Positions 63,590 to 64,000 of a stretch of 64,000 nucleotides of DNA are shown here, piece by piece. Position 1 is the first letter of the stretch, and the number at the start of each line of letters is the position of its first letter. The translations under genes were made by a program, and so were the position numbers. The notes beneath the pieces were generated by a model that was not told where the DNA came from, did not search any database, and saw only the letters and a program-made list of their open reading frames with translations. Source of the DNA: Xanthomarina sp. F1114 (GTDB taxonomy: Bacteria > Bacteroidota > Bacteroidia > Flavobacteriales > Flavobacteriaceae); assembly GCF_026410255.1 (NCBI RefSeq), contig NZ_JAPMLL010000003.1, forward strand, positions 1 to 64,000, in the 5' to 3' direction.

Positions 63590-64000
63590 ATGAAAAACCT
63601 ACAAACAGCCTTTAAACCTTTAATTTTAATGTTTGCTATGGCTTTTGTTTTTACAAGTTGTAGTAGCGATGATGATAATTCTGCGCCAACAACCACTTAC
63701 CAAATTGATATAACAGCTTCGCCAAGTGAAGGTGGAACTACACTACCACAAAGTGGTGATTTTGAAAAAGATCAACTAATAGACTTAGCCGCAATACCAG
63801 CAGACGGTTGGCATTTTAAAGAATGGCAGGGCGATGTAACTGGTGCTGAAAATCCTAAACAAATAACAGTTGATGCAGCTAAAAACATAACGGCCGTATT
63901 TGAAAGAGACTTATTTTATCTAGCAGATAACGGCGTTACTATAATGGCTCCTGAGGCTGCCGTGGGAGATTCAGGTATAATAAACGGTATAGTTTATACC
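63590..64000 (+). CDS. paralogous surface lipoprotein, partial at the window end
   Basis: An open frame starts at ATG 63590 and runs without a stop through position 64000 (137 codons). Lipobox FTSC at Cys24 is followed by SSDDDN, then an InlB-like domain (ITASPSEGGTTLPQSG, WHFKEWQGDVTG) and the segment FERDLFYLADNGVTIMAPEA, nearly identical to the preceding gene, so BspA-like repeats probably follow beyond the window. Its leader peptide DNA instead resembles that of the NHL gene at 60852, so the gene looks mosaic. Confidence 0.88.
   Translation, partial: MKNLQTAFKPLILMFAMAFVFTSCSSDDDNSAPTTTYQIDITASPSEGGTTLPQSGDFEKDQLIDLAAIPADGWHFKEWQGDVTGAENPKQITVDAAKNITAVFERDLFYLADNGVTIMAPEAAVGDSGIINGIVYT

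Overview
The window is an AT-rich chromosomal segment of a Bacteroidota bacterium, almost certainly family Flavobacteriaceae. Evidence: a GLPGLI protein next to a TonB-dependent-receptor-like protein; a short 287-residue RpoD; a dcw cluster ending in an FtsZ with a very long linker; SusE-style lipoproteins with Cys followed by Ser/Asp runs; promoters of the flavobacterial type TTG-N~20-TAnnTTTG; almost no Shine-Dalgarno sequences; and a mevalonate pathway (class II HMG-CoA reductase plus a GHMP kinase). I see no phage, insertion sequence, CRISPR array or classical defence island. Most of the window is conserved housekeeping DNA; the accessory part is the right-hand end.

Layout. 1-5.5 kb: tail of an unknown secreted-looking protein, a GLPGLI/outer-membrane pair, a gene remnant, and a hyaluronan-synthase-like glycosyltransferase bracketed by two look-alike terminators. 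5.7-8.6 kb: proline operon proC-proB-proA with a long upstream region carrying dyads. 8.6-12.6 kb: small secreted protein, rpoD followed by a compact three-way-junction RNA candidate, rpe, a CBS protein and an M90 peptidase. 12.6-29.3 kb (minus strand): the division and cell-wall cluster mraZ-rsmH-ftsL-ftsI-murE-mraY-murD-ftsW-murG-murC-ftsQ-ftsA-ftsZ, then yqeY and tRNA-Arg. Three 10-bp-spaced GTGGTA boxes upstream of mraZ look like its autoregulatory operator.

29.5-40 kb: alpha/beta hydrolase, engB, prc with an OppC-like permease, then surE, a small membrane protein, lpxB, a C40 lipoprotein peptidase, comEC and a thioredoxin-fold protein. 40-46 kb: two POT peptide symporters with a DPP-IV peptidase, a peptide-utilisation set. 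46-48.4 kb: HMG-CoA reductase and GHMP kinase. 48.4-56.2 kb (minus strand): an envelope-biogenesis series coaX, outer-membrane protein, TPR protein, lptC, small membrane protein, CNNM/CorC protein and ppiD; a perfect terminator sits directly against the lptC start codon.

56.3-64 kb: tRNA-Phe, an unknown membrane-anchored protein, ferritin, a DUF4412-type secreted protein, then an island of five consecutive lipoproteins with CSSDD/CRSDD anchors (laminin-B-like, unknown, IPT/NHL, BspA-like repeats, and a partial paralogue). The last one looks mosaic: its leader resembles the NHL gene and its body the BspA-like gene.

No wholly new multi-gene system is evident. The best candidates for undescribed biology are the three-way-junction RNA after rpoD, the terminator/start arrangement at lptC, the terminator embedded in the comEC coding sequence, the paired hairpins flanking the glycosyltransferase, and the recombining lipoprotein island.
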